DNA of 64,000 bases from Symbiodinium natans (GCA_905221605.1 CAJNDS010002518.1:126001-190000), one strand, 5' to 3'; numbered from the stretch's first letter, positions 36,197 to 47,585 are shown. A program made the numbers and translations. Notes: generated from the letters alone by a model not told the origin.

Positions 36197-36498
36197 GCTT
36201 TGAATTTGCAACGATTTATAGTTTCTCTTTTCAATTGATTGGAGAGGCCTGATTCTGGGCCTTGCTGGGGACGCCTGACATCTATAGCTGGGCTAGGTTC
36301 GAGTCCTTCTGTTCAGGCTTCTGGGTTTGGGGGTTGAGGGGTTTGAGGGATTGCAGCTTGGGGCTCTTTGATTTCCAGGGTTGCGCTTTGGGGCAATCTG
36401 TTCTTGCCCTTGGGAAACTTCCAGACACGTGACCTGGCAGGGCCCTGGAAACTGGAAAGTCCGATTGCACGCATGGGCGTTGATTTTCTGGTTTTTGT

Positions 36499-36650
36499 TA
36501 ACCCTAAACCCTAAACCCTAAACCCTAAATCCTAAACCCTAAACCCTAAACCCTAAACCCTAAACCCTAAACCCTAAACCCTAAACCCTAAACCCTAAAC
36601 CCTAAACCCACAACCACAAAACCCTAAACCCTAAACCCTAAACCCTAAAC
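36499..36650. repeat. CCCTAAA array
   Basis: About twenty heptamers, ending shortly before the exon at 36661. Confidence 0.9.
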
Positions 36651-36660
36651 GAACACCGAG

Positions 36661-36713
36661 TCAGAAGGCCTACACGCCCTGCGCGTGTCCGAAGAGATCC
36701 ATGATGAGCGGAG
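36661..36713 (+). CDS. Coiled-coil-like series, exon at 36.7 kb
   Basis: SEGLHALRVSEEIHDER between gaacaccgag and a GC donor (36714). Directly preceded by the heptamer array. Confidence 0.4.
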
Positions 36714-36887
36714 GCCCTTTGACGCTGGGACTGGGACTCCTAGCACTGGAAGGTTCAGGGCAGTGATAAGCGTGGTCTTACAACCCACAACAAAAACTCC
36801 TTAAGTAGCCGAAGGTGGCGATCAAAAGGGTTCGGTGTTCAGTTATACTTGGGTTAATAAGTACCCCCCACCCGGCCCCCCCCCCCT

Positions 36888-36904
36888 CATGAACCTCCAA
36901 GTAG
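36888..36904. mobile_element. Family-2 element, degenerate arm
   Basis: The sequence catgaacctccaagtag matches the right terminal repeat of the element at 28983-29119. No good left arm is present, so this is a truncated or decayed copy. Confidence 0.45.
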
Positions 36905-37217
36905 TGCCTCAAACAATGAGGTAGCTACCCGAGGTCTTGAGTCTTGGTAATCTCGCAGCTGCAGCCGAAGCCCACTCGTGAAGCCGAGCCCCCTCGGCGC
37001 ACCCAAACCGAAAAAACCCTAAAGTTCTGCCAGGCAGAAGGAGCTGAGAGTTGTGGAAAGCAGTATCGTCTCGGACTGCCTGTGGGCCTCGGGTTCAGGA
37101 TAGTTTAGGGCGGGTTTTGAGGACGTCTGAGCTCTTAAGGTCAACTCGAGCCTTTGGGCTTTAGTGCTGTGCGAAGCCACTCTTGGCGCCCCTTTTCCCC
37201 TGCGCCCCCTTGTCCAG

Positions 37218-37268
37218 GACCTCCAAAAGGCAGCTACCGAAAGGCAAGAAGCCGAGCAGAGGTGTCAG
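37218..37268 (+). CDS. Coiled-coil-like series, exon at 37.2 kb
   Basis: 17 codons, DLQKAATERQEAEQRCQ, between cttgtccag and a GC donor (37269). A clear coiled-coil composition. Confidence 0.5.
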
Positions 37269-37758
37269 GCAGGACTTGTTGCGTGTTCTTAGCCCCTAAA
37301 CCCTAAACCCTAAACCCTGAACCCTGAGCCCTAAACCCTAAACCCTAAACCCTAAACCCTAAACTCTAAACCCTATACCCTAAACCAAGCTTTCAGGCTC
37401 CTGCTCAGAAGGTGTGGGCTCGGTTCATGCAGCTTGTGCCCCAGAAACCCTAAAGCCCCAAACCCTAAACCCGCCTTTGGTTGCCCGGGACCTGCCTCCC
37501 GTTGCCGCACGGATTGATGCTTTGAAAGGAAGTGTTGGTTTCAGCTCAGTTGGGATTCCGGGATTTTCGGGGTCTTGGAAGGGAGGCCTGCCTTTCAGAT
37601 TCAAAGGCTTGGCCTTTGGGCCAAGAGCCCAGGGCTTAGAAGTTTCGAGTTCCCCGCAGGGGTCCAGAAACCGTGCCCATTGTTGGAGGTTAGGCTTCAA
37701 GACTTTAAGCCAACAGGCCAGGGCATCGCTTGACCGTAAACCCCCAAACAGTCACAGG

Positions 37759-38070
37759 GTAAACCCTAAACCCTAAACCCTAAACCCTAAACCCTAAACC
37801 CTAAACCCTAAACCCTAAACCCTAAACCCTAAACCCTAAACCCTAAACCCTAAACCCTACACCCTACACCCTACACCCAAAACCCAAAACCCAAAACCCT
37901 AAACCCTAAACCCTAAACCCTGAACCCTAAACCCTAAACCCTGAACCCTAAACCCAAATCCCACAACCACAAAACCCTAAACCCTCAACCCTCAACCCTC
38001 AACCCTAAACCCTAAACCCTAAAACCCTAAACCGTAAACCCTAAAACCCTAAACCCTAAACCCTAAACCC
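37759..38070. repeat. Long CCCTAAA array with CCCTACA and CCCAAAA variants
   Basis: About 40 heptamers and 8-base variants in one orientation. Confidence 0.95.
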
Positions 38071-38177
38071 AAACGGGTCCCTGCTAAAGCACGCCCCACA
38101 TTACTTGCTTCCCGGGTTTGGAGGATTGGGGGAACTCCGAACATCTTCGAATCTTGGGCCCCTTGTGCTAACGAATC

Positions 38178-38274
38178 TTGGGCCCCCCACACTAACAGTC
38201 CTCAATAAAGATTATAATAGGGGAGGTACCAATAATCCCTATTAAGAAGCTGTTAGTATAAGGGAACATCCCAA
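38178..38274. mobile_element. Family-1 palindromic element, copy E
   Basis: Left arm TTGGGCCCCCCACACTAACA then GTCC; right arm CTGTTAGTATAAGGGAACAT then CCCAA. The middle holds the shared AATAGGGGAGGTACC core. Confidence 0.7.
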
Positions 38275-38510
38275 TTTGACCCCAAAAAACCCTTTGCGGA
38301 CCCCACTTTCAGAAACGATCTTTTGAAGGCCCAACTGGTTGTCACGAAAGCCTCTCGGGTAGTCCAGGATTTTGCCTGGATCCTCTTTTATAGTGTGCAG
38401 GTTTTTGCGACTCACCGCTTTGGGATATGCCTTCGGAAGTACACGATAGCTCCCTTTTCCATGTCAGCGACGCGTGTTCATGCTTGCAGGCACCATGTGC
38501 ATGTTCGCAG

Positions 38511-38579
38511 GACTCAGTCGACAGCGTCGTGGATGCCTGCCGCACGGAACTCCTGAGGGAGCAGTCGCAGAGGGAGACT
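38511..38579 (+). CDS. Coiled-coil-like series, exon at 38.5 kb
   Basis: 23 codons, DSVDSVVDACRTELLREQSQ then RET, between gttcgcag and a GT donor (38580). The frame stays open after the donor. Confidence 0.45.
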
Positions 38580-39810
38580 GTGCGGGGCCTGGATGCAGAA
38601 TGCTATCTAATGATCTACTGTATGCTGCGATCATCGGACATGGACGGGTGCCAGAACACCCACACTGCCTGCGTTTGGTAAGGCAACCGTACGGCAACTT
38701 TAGCTACTGCCATGCTGAAAGCCAGAAGGGTGGATTGCTGTGACGAGCCCCGAAGCCCTCCCTGAACCGTTAGGGCCTACATCCCCAAACCCCAACCTCA
38801 GAAGCTTGCATTCAAAATCCATATTCCAAAAGACTGCGTAGGTGGAGACTTGCAGGCTATCTTGGATCTTCCGGCTTACTTTCTAAAGTAAGCGCCATGT
38901 CTTCGCTGTTTCAGAAAGGCTGGATTGCGTAGGCACATCTGGCACCTCGAGCTGGGATGCGGAGGGTGGCTCAGAGACCCAGACTTTAAGCTCGCGAAAC
39001 CCTGTGAACTGTGAACCCTTGTAACCTTAGGCCCTAGAAGCCCTACGCAGAACTGCGCCTAAAGGTTCACGACGACTGCTCGCGAGAAGTTGGCGAAGAG
39101 GCCACGGGGCAGCGCCTCGATGTCGGTTGCCCCGAAGCCTCAAGTTTCAGCGAACCGTGGGGGCGCAATTTCCTCGCTACTTGTCTGGGGCGAATTCAAT
39201 GGAGTCCTCGCAAGAGCTTCGAAGCTGTTGCCGGAGCTATATGCCATCCAAAGATACCCAGCATGATCCGCGCGAAGGACTAGAGTGAAAGCTCATGGTG
39301 CAATGGATAAGCTTTGGCGACGTCGGTGACGTCTAGTCCTCGTGTCTTAAGAGTCTCTGTCCTGTGGTGCAAAGCCTGCGACACAGCGAATACAGCCGAA
39401 CCAGCCCCAAATGTGCGCTTCATTTCGTCCAAAATCAATGCAGGGCCTTTAGGGTTTAGGGTTTAGGTTTTATGGCCTATGCAGACGCTGTTACGACCAT
39501 CAACTCCCAATGCTTGCTTCTTCCCGATGTGCCTTTGCCCCATACCCAAACATCACGGCCCATCTAGCACCGGCCAGTTCCTCCAGGATACCTTGCCAGC
39601 ATGCACAAACTCCCAGGACCCAGTTACGTCCACTCCAGTTGGGGTTGGAATCTTGACCCGACTGTTTTTTTTTTAAGGACTTTTCTGCGGGCCCTAAACC
39701 CTAAACCCTAGACCCTGAACCCTAGACCCTGAACCCTAAACCTTAAACCCTAAACCCTAAACCCTACACCCAAAACCCAAAACCCTAAACCCTAAACCCT
39801 AAGAGACCAG
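38580..39810. other. Presumed intronic stretch
   Basis: It contains an open frame without a Met (about 39043-39283, LKVHDDCSREVGEEATGQ...) that could be one or more exons, a short TTTAGGG run near 39451, and CCCTAAA variants at 39692-39802. Nothing else is recognised. Confidence 0.3.
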
Positions 39811-39849
39811 GTCCAACGGCTCCAAGCCTTGCTTGAGAAGCAGCGGACG
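39811..39849 (+). CDS. Coiled-coil-like series, exon at 39.8 kb
   Basis: VQRLQALLEKQRT between aagagaccag and a GC donor (39850). Strong heptad character (V-x-x-L-x-x-L-L). It directly follows CCCTAAA copies and precedes a G/T homopolymer stretch. Confidence 0.45.
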
Positions 39850-40295
39850 GCCTCCCCTGCCCCAGTCTTTGGGGAGGGGGGGGGGGGGTTGTTTTTTTCG
39901 TTGCGGATTTGGGGGGGGTTATGGTTTAGGGGGTTAGGGTTTAGGGGGTTAGGGGTTAGGGCTTATAGGGGGCTTTGAGGTTTCAGGTTCGGGATTTGGG
40001 GCTTAGGGTTTGGGAGTTTGGGGTTTCGGGGTTCCTGCTGAGGAACGTAATATAAGTTCCCACAAGAAGTAACCCATTCCCCCTTTGTGTATGTATCTAC
40101 CCATTTGTCTGACTATCTGTGCATGTGTTTAAAAAGACCTGTACATTCCCCAAACATTGTGCCAACACTGTGGGGTTCTGCCGGCAAGGGGTAAGGGGGC
40201 GTAGATTGCCGGAGATTCACGACTCAGAGGTTCCGGCACAACTTCGTATGTAGCGGCAAGCTTTCGTGGATTCAGGATTCGGTTCCGATAGGGGG

Positions 40296-40552
40296 TCGAG
40301 CTTAAGGGCTCCAGTGGCTCGAAGGTCGAATGTTGATCGTTCCAACGTCGTACGCCGTACGCAGAGGACGTCCCAAGCTCCAGTGTGGTGTTACATAGTA
40401 CACGAAGGACGCCCGGAGCTCCAGTGGCTCGAGAAAGCCTCTTTGGCATCGCAAATTCAAGTGCGGAGGACGTCGGGGCCTATGGCTTCAAAACCGACTG
40501 TGGCAGTGCAAACGCAGTACGCGCAGGACGTCTGGAGCTCCCGTAGCGCAAT
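40296..40552. repeat. Degenerate repeat of about 50-60 bases
   Basis: The motif AGGACGTCYGGAGCTCCAGT recurs with variation at about 40300, 40366, 40407, 40465 and 40521, often followed by GGCTCGA or GGCTT. Not recognised. Confidence 0.5.
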
Positions 40553-40830
40553 GGCTGTGCATCTCCATGACTGGGGTCTTCAACGCTGCAAAACCAAGAT
40601 AATGCATTGAGTGTCGCAGGCGATGGGTAGGGTTAGGTTGCTGCGGGACCAGTGCTGGTGTGTGTCACGCGGTGACTGAACATGATACATGCGAACCTGA
40701 TTTCGAGCCTTCTGAATTCAAAAACGGAAGCGCCCTTGTAGGGTTCGTGTAATCAGGGTTGTAATATGTTGGAGGTATATTAGGGGTCCCCCCTTGTGTT
40801 TTGGAAAGACCCATACCCATTGATGGCCAG

Positions 40831-40872
40831 TTGCGCATGGAGTACGGGGAGCAGATTGTCTCGCACCTTGAG
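40831..40872 (+). CDS. Coiled-coil-like series, exon at 40.8 kb
   Basis: LRMEYGEQIVSHLE between gatggccag and a GC donor (40873). It is the last candidate exon before the LTR element; similar exons resume at 47.0 kb, so the element appears to sit in an intron of this gene. Confidence 0.4.
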
Positions 40873-41037
40873 GCATGGAGCGCCTGGCAGCTGCGTATTG
40901 TCGGCTTTCGTTTTGTTGATATTGTAGCGATGTTAGTCGTGTTTCTGCGGCCCTGACCTCTAAATGCTAAACCCTAAACCCGAAACTGAGCCCATTCTTC
41001 CGTCTCTGCTGCTACGTCTCGCACTGCCCAATGTCGA

Positions 41038-41093
41038 CCCTAAACCCTAAACCCTAAACCCTAAACCCTAAACCCTAAACCCTAAACCCTAAA
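41038..41093. repeat. CCCTAAA array left of the LTR element
   Basis: Perfect heptamers ending at the target-site duplication CTAAA (41089-41093). Confidence 0.9.
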
Positions 41094-41383
41094 TGCTGAG
41101 GTTGAGCCCCAGCAGGCATAGAAGACAGAAGTGGATTCATGACTTCCCCTCTGTAATCAGCCATTGCAAGGACTCAAACTAAGCGCGGAGCTTTTTACAC
41201 GCAAGCAACAAGGAAACGAAAGTCCACAAAGGTATATCTACTTTGTAGGGTTTGGCACCTACTCTGTGAAATGCTGTACATATTTAGAATGTTTCATGCT
41301 CAAGGCTTTGGGCCTAGAAAGCAAACGGAAAACTGCATGGTGCAACTGCTACAGGATGACATGTACAGGAGTAGACTTCAACA
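41094..41383 (-). repeat. 3' LTR
   Basis: Direct copy of 46583-46872 with one base difference noticed. It therefore also contains a truncated copy of the first 23 Gag codons. Confidence 0.85.
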
Positions 41384-41393
41384 CTCCTCCTTC
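41384..41393 (-). other. Polypurine tract
   Basis: On the - strand GAAGGAGGAG lies immediately before the 3' LTR start TGTTGAAG, the expected place for plus-strand priming. Confidence 0.7.
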
Positions 41394-41603
41394 GCAACAC
41401 CGCTAGGGTATTGCGACAAACAAAACCTGTACATGTCCATCCCTTCCGGGAGGAGGTACGAGCTCCTACCGAAGGAAAGGCTGTAGCTGGCCGGCTGGCC
41501 TCCGAGTGCGAGGGCTCTCACGGCACCTCTTTGCAAAAGGAAAGCACTGCTGGCAGGCCTGCGCAATGGGGCGCGCAACCTACCCGTCAGGGCGGCGGAT
41601 GCC

Positions 41604-43390
41604 CTAACGTGTGCTATGCTGCGTGCAGTCTGCCTGGCTCCTGTGGCACTGCCGGCAGACCTCAAACACAACAAACTTGTGTGAACGGGCAAGTGTGGAA
41701 CAGGCCTTGGTGCGATGAAGCGTGTTGCCCTCTGGCGTTGCAAAGAAACGAGTTGGTGCTTCATCGGCCTGCCTAGTGGAAGCTGGCGCGTTCCTCCCGG
41801 AAGCGGTCGCAAGACGCTGTGAGGAACTGGCCGCTGCCTCTCTCTCAGAGATTTCTGCCCGGATTGCTTGCTCCGTGCGGTCCCTGAGACGCTGCAACTT
41901 GCGTGCCTTTCGCGGGCTTAGCGACACACTGCTCATGCCGAAGGTCCTGCGGGACAAGAAGGCAAAACTCCACTTCAGAAACTCCCACAAAACAATGGCA
42001 CAAAACGCAACACCGAAAATGCACACTGCAAGCATCAGGTCGGCGTCCAAGGGAACTGGGAGCGACAGGTCTTCCGGCTCTTCATCCTGCTGGCTAGCGG
42101 CGCCTATGACTTGCAAAAAGACAAGCAGCATGAATATCGCACAAACAGGATGATCACGCTTGTGAACCAGGTAAAACCCAGGCATGCCCCAACAAACTGC
42201 TGTCACAAGGCCATCTGCAGCTGAAGCTAAACGCACAGCTTTTTCTGCAAGGGGTTGTTGGGACTCCTCCTGGACAGGAGGCTCCGGCACGACAGCGCTC
42301 AAACCCCACAACCTAACGCACGGCTCCTCCTCAATCCAGTACGGTACTGGAGTGCCTGTAGCTGCTGCGGGTGGGTTCCGGACACCAGAGCACGGTGTAA
42401 ACACAGTGCCACGCATGTCAAGCAAAAACAGACACAACAGCAGCTGAAAAAGGAGGTTTGCCGTCAGACGTCGGCGTGTGTTGCGGATCCCGCCCTTCCG
42501 GGGGGGGGTTGCTGGAGCAACACTGTTGGGCACTGTGGTTTCGCGCTCTCCTCCTGGCCTGGCGGCTAGGTCCTTGCGAACTGTTGGCTGGACCTTGCGC
42601 GGCCCAAACACGCACAACCCACCAAGACCATCTAAACTAAACCCGCCCGGACGACACTGCAGTGGACCTGGCACCTGTGCAGGCCCATCTCTTCCGAGTG
42701 GCGAGAGTGGCAGACGAGTCCAGTCCAAATCATAGACGCTTGAATCCCTGTCACAATCAAGCTGGCAACGTCTGGGGTTGTCGTCACACTCATCGTCGGC
42801 ATCCAGCCTGAACCAAACGGTTGAGGACTGCTGCAGGCTCACTTTGGGATCCAAAACTTGGGTCCCACAAACCCCCTTTTTTGGCTCCATAAGGGGGGTT
42901 TGCCCTGGCCAAATGGGCGCGGTCATTTGGGCACTTATTCCATGTCCCCACCCTGGCTTCAGACTTGGACTTACGTGCTCATCCTGCCCTCCAAGGGGCA
43001 AGCCAAAGGCCTGAAGTGCTTTGGCTATGACGAGGGTTGAAGAGACCTCGTTTGCAGCGCGGTTTGCAAACGTGCTGCGTGCGTTTTCACGCTGAGCCTC
43101 CAACTCAGCGATTAGCGTCAATGCCCTATCACGCTCAATCACAGGGCAACCGTTCTGAACCATCAACGTGGTGAGCTCACCCTCAGGGGAACGCAAGAAA
43201 CACTCATCAGGTGTCCAACTCAACATGTACCCCAGCCGCGCGACAAGCTGTCCTAGGGGCACAATTGCAGTCGGCAGCTCATCCCTCCCGGGAGGCGTGA
43301 GTATCACCCCATGCTTGGTGATGCGCATGTGTGATGTGTGGCCCCCCGCTAAACCAACCTGCACCTTGTTTGTCTTGACCCACTCTCCTG
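41604..43390 (-). CDS. Protease C-terminal part plus membrane-spanning ORF
   Basis: After the frame change the protein continues WVKTNKVQVGLAGGHTSHMR and reaches NGCPVIERDRALTLIAELE, which fits the rest of the protease fold. Counted from the Met at 43364, the region to about residue 300 shows no domain I know. Four hydrophobic stretches follow near 300-318, 385-401, 405-423 and 442-468. A basic, charged helix lies at 485-515, and a C-terminal FFATPEGNTLHRTKACSTL...VCRQCH contains H550, C555, C570 and C573, spaced like a small zinc-binding site. Integrase and reverse transcriptase should lie between the protease and the LTR and are missing. The membrane part could be an env-like addition left after an internal deletion, or a captured host gene. 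Confidence 0.55.
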
Positions 43391-45199
43391 CGACGATGCT
43401 GGCCGTAAAGGGTGCGTGGCCCCTGAGTCTAGAAGGGCATGTCCAATGAAAGGTGGCTCGGACTCCACGGCTTGGGCACCGGGCAACCCCTCGATCTCGG
43501 CTCGAGAAGGGGGGTTTGCTTGTGGGTCATTTAGAAGGCAACTAGCTGGCATGCTTGAGCAAATGGTGAGCTTCTTGAGGGATGGATTTGAAGGCTGCTG
43601 CACACCATCTCCGTCAGGAGTGGGGGCCGCTGGGGCAGGCACTGTGGATACTGGACCCTGCGACGGCTGTTGCCCATGAGTGGCATGCGCAGCTTCAAGC
43701 TGCCTCAAGGCGTGGGATGCGTGCTGAAGGAAGGAATCCATGGACAGAACAGGCGTGGCCTGGACAGCGGGTGGCGCGGAGGATGACGTGGAGGTGGAGG
43801 CTGCCTGGACTGACGGCTTCTGTTCCGGCGCCGTTGGCTCGGCCTTTCCAGCCTTGCAATCTTTGACGCGATGGTCCTCAGAGCCACAATTGAGGCACTT
43901 CTTAAACCTTTCAGCCGCTGGCAGGTCGCTCATGGAGTGAGGAGCCTTGCATTTCGCACCGAACTTGCACCCCTTAGGCGTAAGAAAGTACTTGCACGGC
44001 TTACCCTTCCCCCCACCCTTAGTTTCACCCCCCTTGCCCCCCGACTTACCCCCCGTAGCGTCCATGACCTTCAAAGCGACATTGTTGCCTGACCCACCCT
44101 GTGTGGCAATCTGTGCTCCAGCCATGGTTTCAAACTCGGCTAACAAGTGCTTGTAATACTCCTGAACCGCATCTTCCGAAGGGTGAGTCTCGATGTGCAA
44201 CATGCTGCGAACCATCTGAGTTCGGAACATGGGGTCCGGGTTTTGGCTTAGGATATGGTTGGTCATTTCGGTGAGGGCACCGGCAAGAACTGTAGGATCT
44301 GGGGCTACCATACCGCAGTCAATGCAGCGCTTGTGCCACCTACCCCATGCCCTCAGCGCGGACACACCTGACACCACATCCTGAACAACATTGGGATTTT
44401 GCAGGTGATTCAACACCAATGCCTTTTCCGTGGAACCTCCAGGCTGATACAACGTGTAAAGCCGAAACATGATTTGAGTGGCTACTTGAGTGGTCCTGCG
44501 AGCTACCATTTCCGCTTTTACCCCTTGATCTAGGGCTGCTAAAATCATGGCGCACGCACGTGCATTGACCCTGGACCACTTTCCCTCCACCAGCTCCGGG
44601 CGCTCGTCAACCTCTACCCTGATGCGATCGAGCGGAGTAGCCTTAACCCACCTTTCATATGCGTCACGGCTCACCTGCAGCACTGCGGTCCACCAATCAT
44701 GCGAGGAATCGGACAAATCACCCATCAACCCTGCAACTAACTCCAACCAATCGTGAAAATCCAACGAACCACTCATCGGATCAGGAGCTTTCAGCGTGGG
44801 AAGTGCAGTAGTGCCTGGCTTGACTGCTTCAGGGGCGTTGCTAACAACACTCTTATCCCGCATTCCCTGCGCCTGCATGTGAAACTGCTGCATTCCTGCA
44901 AACAAGGCATCCATCATGGGATTGCCCGAGGTAGCTGCTGCACACGGCGTTGCACTTGCTGCAGGCGCTCCTCCTGGAGCTGCACTGGCCTGGGCACCTG
45001 ATACCTGTGCAAGCGGCACCTGTGTACCTGCGCCTGAAACCTGTGGCACCTGTGCATAGGCAGCGGGTCCAACCCCTCCGGGTGGAGATGCGGGCACCTG
45101 TGTACCTTGCACCTGTGGCACCTGTGTACCTGCGCCTGAAACCTGTGGCACCTGTGCATAGGCAGCGGGCCCAACCCCTCCGGGTGGAGATGCGGGCAC
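43386..45199 (-). CDS. gag-pro: Gag C-terminal part with zinc fingers and protease motif
   Basis: The helical Gag core (DFHDWLELVAGLMGDLSDSS, later RAWGRWHKRCIDCGMVAPD) is followed by a Gly/Lys-rich linker. Then come a CCCH finger with spacing C-x8-C-x5-C-x3-H (about 43938-44000) and a CCHC knuckle CLNCGSEDHRVKDC (about 43858-43900). The end holds LLDSGATHPLRPA, the D-S/T-G-A active-site motif of retroviral-type aspartic proteases (about 43408-43434). The frame breaks just after the motif, near 43378-43392, where one base seems to be missing (GGAGAGTGG where GGAGGAGTGG would stay open). It is then read as QESGSRQTRC to a stop at 43349. Combining a CCCH finger with a CCHC knuckle is unusual for Gag. 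Confidence 0.7.
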
Positions 45200-45240
45200 C
45201 TGTGTACCACCTGTGGCACCTGTGGCACCTGTGGCATTCC
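45001..45240. repeat. Minisatellite encoding V-P-Q-V / P-A-S-P-P-G-G-V-G repeats
   Basis: Two copies of a unit of about 100 bases, plus extra 9-base PQV units (ggcacctgt on the + strand). Length change here explains the first frameshift in gag. Confidence 0.7.
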
Positions 45241-46653
45241 TGAGCCTTGAGGCCAGATCTGGCCCAGACCCAGGTTTTCGGCCTGAGAAAGGGGGTCTGG
45301 GCCAGAAGAGGCCAAGTTCGCCTGCGCTGCATCATTGGACTGCCCAACCCCTCCGGGTGGGGTTGCACTGCTGGGCAACCTATGGGAACCCTGCAACCCT
45401 GACCAGAAGTTGGACCAAAACCCTGACGCGGCTGCTGCTGCAGCTTGAGCGGGCGCTCTCAAAGCACCAACCGCCGGCGCTGCAACATCCTGCGCCTGAT
45501 GCGCACATGAAGTGTGGACCTGAGCATCTTGCGGCGATGGCACCTGGAGGGGTATGGGGACCTGCATTTGTGATGGTGTGGGGGCCTGCGGGGCACTGCA
45601 TGAAGCTGCCGCCTCCCTCGCCAACTGCTCCCTCATAACCTTCTCCTCCTCAAGTTGCCTCCTCAAACGCTGGATCTCAAGGTCCTGGGCCTGAGCCCTT
45701 TGATCAAACCCCGCCAACTGCCTAGCAACCTCGGCCTGAATTGCTTCCTGAGGCAAAGATGACGTGTCTGTTCGGGATTGAGGCCTTTCGGGTACATTAC
45801 CGTACAATAGGGGGGCCCTTTGTTCTAAAGCCTGCATGCGCTGCAGCATGTCAGCGTTCAGTAACGCGCCCTCCCTTCCGGGGTGCGATGGTGCAAAGGA
45901 TGTTGGCGTTCCTAGTGGCCCCACTTGCGGCGGCGACCCACTAGCAGATCCCAAACTCCCATCTCCCAAAGCCAACTGCCCTGGTGCACCCCCCGGACTA
46001 CCCATGGAACGGGTAGCACTTCGTGGTGGCGTTGCGTGTGAGTCCTGCCACAGCGGGACCTGCATGACCTCAGTGCGGGCTACTCTAAAAAAATCCCCAA
46101 CCCTTGACATGAGCTGGAGCCCAGCCCCAGGGAAGCCCTCAACCATCTCTGCAATAGTCGGCAAACCCTGTCCTTGCTGGGAGCGTGGGGTAAGGAACCC
46201 CTCAACATGGGAGTCCCCAGCGACTGCTCCCCCTGGCGCTGCTTCACCGCTCGCGGTACCTGGCATGCCAGTGCTGGCCTGCAGACCTGGGCTCCCGCCC
46301 GGTGTGTTGCCGGGCACATGCACAATTTGGTGTGCGCTCTCACCACCCTCACTGGTGGTCGACACTGGTGGCATTTCCCCTGAACCTCGCGATGATTCAT
46401 GCTGGCCTATGCCTCCCAATGCCCCTCCCGTAGCCGTATTAGGTTCAAGGCCCACTGCACCTGACTGGCCTGATTCACGTGGTGGCATTGAACCTGGATG
46501 CTGCAAACCATCCCCTCCGGGAGGTGGAGATGGATGCGGTGGATTGGTGCCATAGCCCTGCCCAAGCGTTGGGCTCATAACCTGCTGAGGTTGAGCCCCA
46601 GCAGGCATAGAAGACAGAAGTGGATTCATGACTTCCCCTCTGTAATCAGCCAT
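45205..46653 (-). CDS. gag: Gag-like ORF, N-terminal part
   Basis: Starts MADYRGEVMNPLLSSMP inside the LTR. A Pro/Gly/Ser-rich region follows for about 220 residues. Then comes a predicted coiled coil (EAIQAEVARQLAGFDQRAQA, then DLEIQRLRRQLEEEKVMREQ), followed by a Gln/Pro-rich linker. Near 45205-45210 the frame meets a tandem V-P-Q-V-coding minisatellite. The unit there lacks four bases (CAAG) compared with its neighbour, so the biologically sensible frame continues as the 43349-45199 ORF. This frame runs on to 44914 only as an out-of-frame reading. The Gag would form the virus-like particle in the cytoplasm. Confidence 0.65.
46564..46582 (-). other. Primer-binding site, half-tRNA-iMet type
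   Basis: The + strand reads AAGCGTTGGGCTCATAACC, which matches the 5' side and loop of the initiator tRNA-Met anticodon arm (GGGCUCAUAACC in yeast). The element's sense strand is therefore complementary to the inside of the tRNA, directly next to the LTR end. Drosophila copia uses a cleaved initiator tRNA-Met half in the same way. Confidence 0.7.
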
Positions 46654-46872
46654 TGCAAGGACTCAAACTAAGCGCGGAGCTGTTTACACGCAAGCAACAA
46701 GGAAACGAAAGTCCACAAAGGTATATCTACTTTGTAGGGTTTGGCACCTACTCTGTGAAATGCTGTACATATTTAGAATGTTTCATGCTCAAGGCTTTGG
46801 GCCTAGAAAGCAAACGGAAAACTGCATGGTGCAACTGCTACAGGATGACATGTACAGGAGTAGACTTCAACA
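46583..46872 (-). repeat. 5' LTR
   Basis: Begins TGTTGAAGTCTACTCC (reading - strand) and ends CCTCAGCA. The Gag start codon (46651-46653) lies inside it, about 70 bases before its 3' end, as in yeast Ty1. Confidence 0.85.
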
Positions 46873-46998
46873 CTAAACCCTAAACCCTAAACCCTAAACC
46901 CTAAACCCTAAACCCTAAACCCTAAACCCTAAGCCCTAAGCCCTAAGCCCTAAACCCTAAACCCTAAACCCTAAACCCTAAACCCTAAACCCTAAACC
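46873..46998. repeat. CCCTAAA array right of the LTR element
   Basis: Begins with the CTAAA duplication and continues the same heptamer register as the left side, with three CCCTAAG units in the middle. Confidence 0.9.
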
Positions 46999-47006
46999 GC
47001 CGCGAG

Positions 47007-47048
47007 GCAGAGTTCCGGAAAGTCCAGGATGCCATTGTCAGTGAGCAG
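47007..47048 (+). CDS. Coiled-coil-like series, exon at 47.0 kb
   Basis: AEFRKVQDAIVSEQ after gccgcgag. Several donors are possible (GT at 47036 or nearby), so the 3' end is uncertain. It resumes the exon series interrupted by the LTR element. Confidence 0.35.
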
Positions 47049-47076
47049 CCGGGTGCTTTGGAGGTTCAAGATGTGC

Positions 47077-47210
47077 ACTTGGAGGTTCATGGGTAGTTAT
47101 GTTTAGGGTTTTTGGTTTAGGGTTTAGGGCTCTCAGTACATGTGGTAACGCTACTTCTAACCCTCCTTAGGGTACGTAGAACCCTACTTATAACTACCCA
47201 TGAATCTGAA
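47077..47210. mobile_element. Family-2 palindromic element, copy 2
   Basis: Left arm ACTTGGAGGTTCATGGGTAG then TTAT; right arm ATAACTACCCATGAATCTGA. About 134 bp. The middle contains TTTAGGG copies absent from the copy at 28983, so the heptamers were gained inside the element. Confidence 0.65.
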
Positions 47211-47228
47211 CCGCCCCCCCCCCCCCCC

Positions 47229-47333
47229 CCCAAGCCCCCTAAACCCTAAACCCTAAACCCTAAACCCTAAACCCTAAACCCTAAACCCTAAACCCTAAGC
47301 CCTAAACCCTAAACCCTAAACCCTAAACCCTAG
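47229..47333. repeat. CCCTAAA array
   Basis: About fourteen heptamers following a C-run. A TTTAGGG array in the other orientation lies at about 47458-47535. Confidence 0.9.
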
Positions 47334-47343
47334 AGGTGCCAAG

Positions 47344-47405
47344 TCAGAAAGCAGCTGAGGCAGCTGCGGTTTGAGGCAGAGGGCATGATGCTGCGGATGG
47401 TGGAG
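47344..47405 (+). CDS. Coiled-coil-like series, exon at 47.3 kb
   Basis: 20 codons, RKQLRQLRFEAEGMMLRMVE, between ggtgccaag and a GT donor (47406). Strong coiled-coil character. Confidence 0.5.
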
Positions 47406-47585
47406 GTGTGGGATGCAAGCCTCGAGACTTGGCCCCCTAATCTTTGAGTCCGAAAGCCGTAGGGTTTAGGGTTTAGGGTTTAGGGTTTAGGGTTCAGGGT
47501 TTAGGGTTTAGGGTTTAGGGTTTAGGGTTTAGGGTCTTAAACTCGAGGCAGAGGCCCTGACCGCATCACTGAGGGGTTCTGCCAG

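Larger units (their letters stand above)
41094..46872 (-). mobile_element. Copia-like LTR retrotransposon lacking integrase and RT
   Basis: The 5.78-kb element reads on the - strand. The flanking direct repeats are 290 bp, start TGTTGAAG and end CTCAGCA, and I saw one base difference (a T/G in the run before TTTACAC). A 5-base CTAAA duplication borders it (41089-41093 and 46873-46877). Removing the element and one copy restores an uninterrupted CCCTAAA register. Inside are a primer-binding site, a polypurine tract and three overlapping frames: proline/glutamine-rich Gag, Gag with CCCH and CCHC fingers plus a protease motif, and a membrane-spanning ORF. I see no HHCC integrase, DDE, reverse transcriptase or RNase H motif, so it should need enzymes in trans. 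Near-identical LTRs mean a recent insertion. Confidence 0.85.
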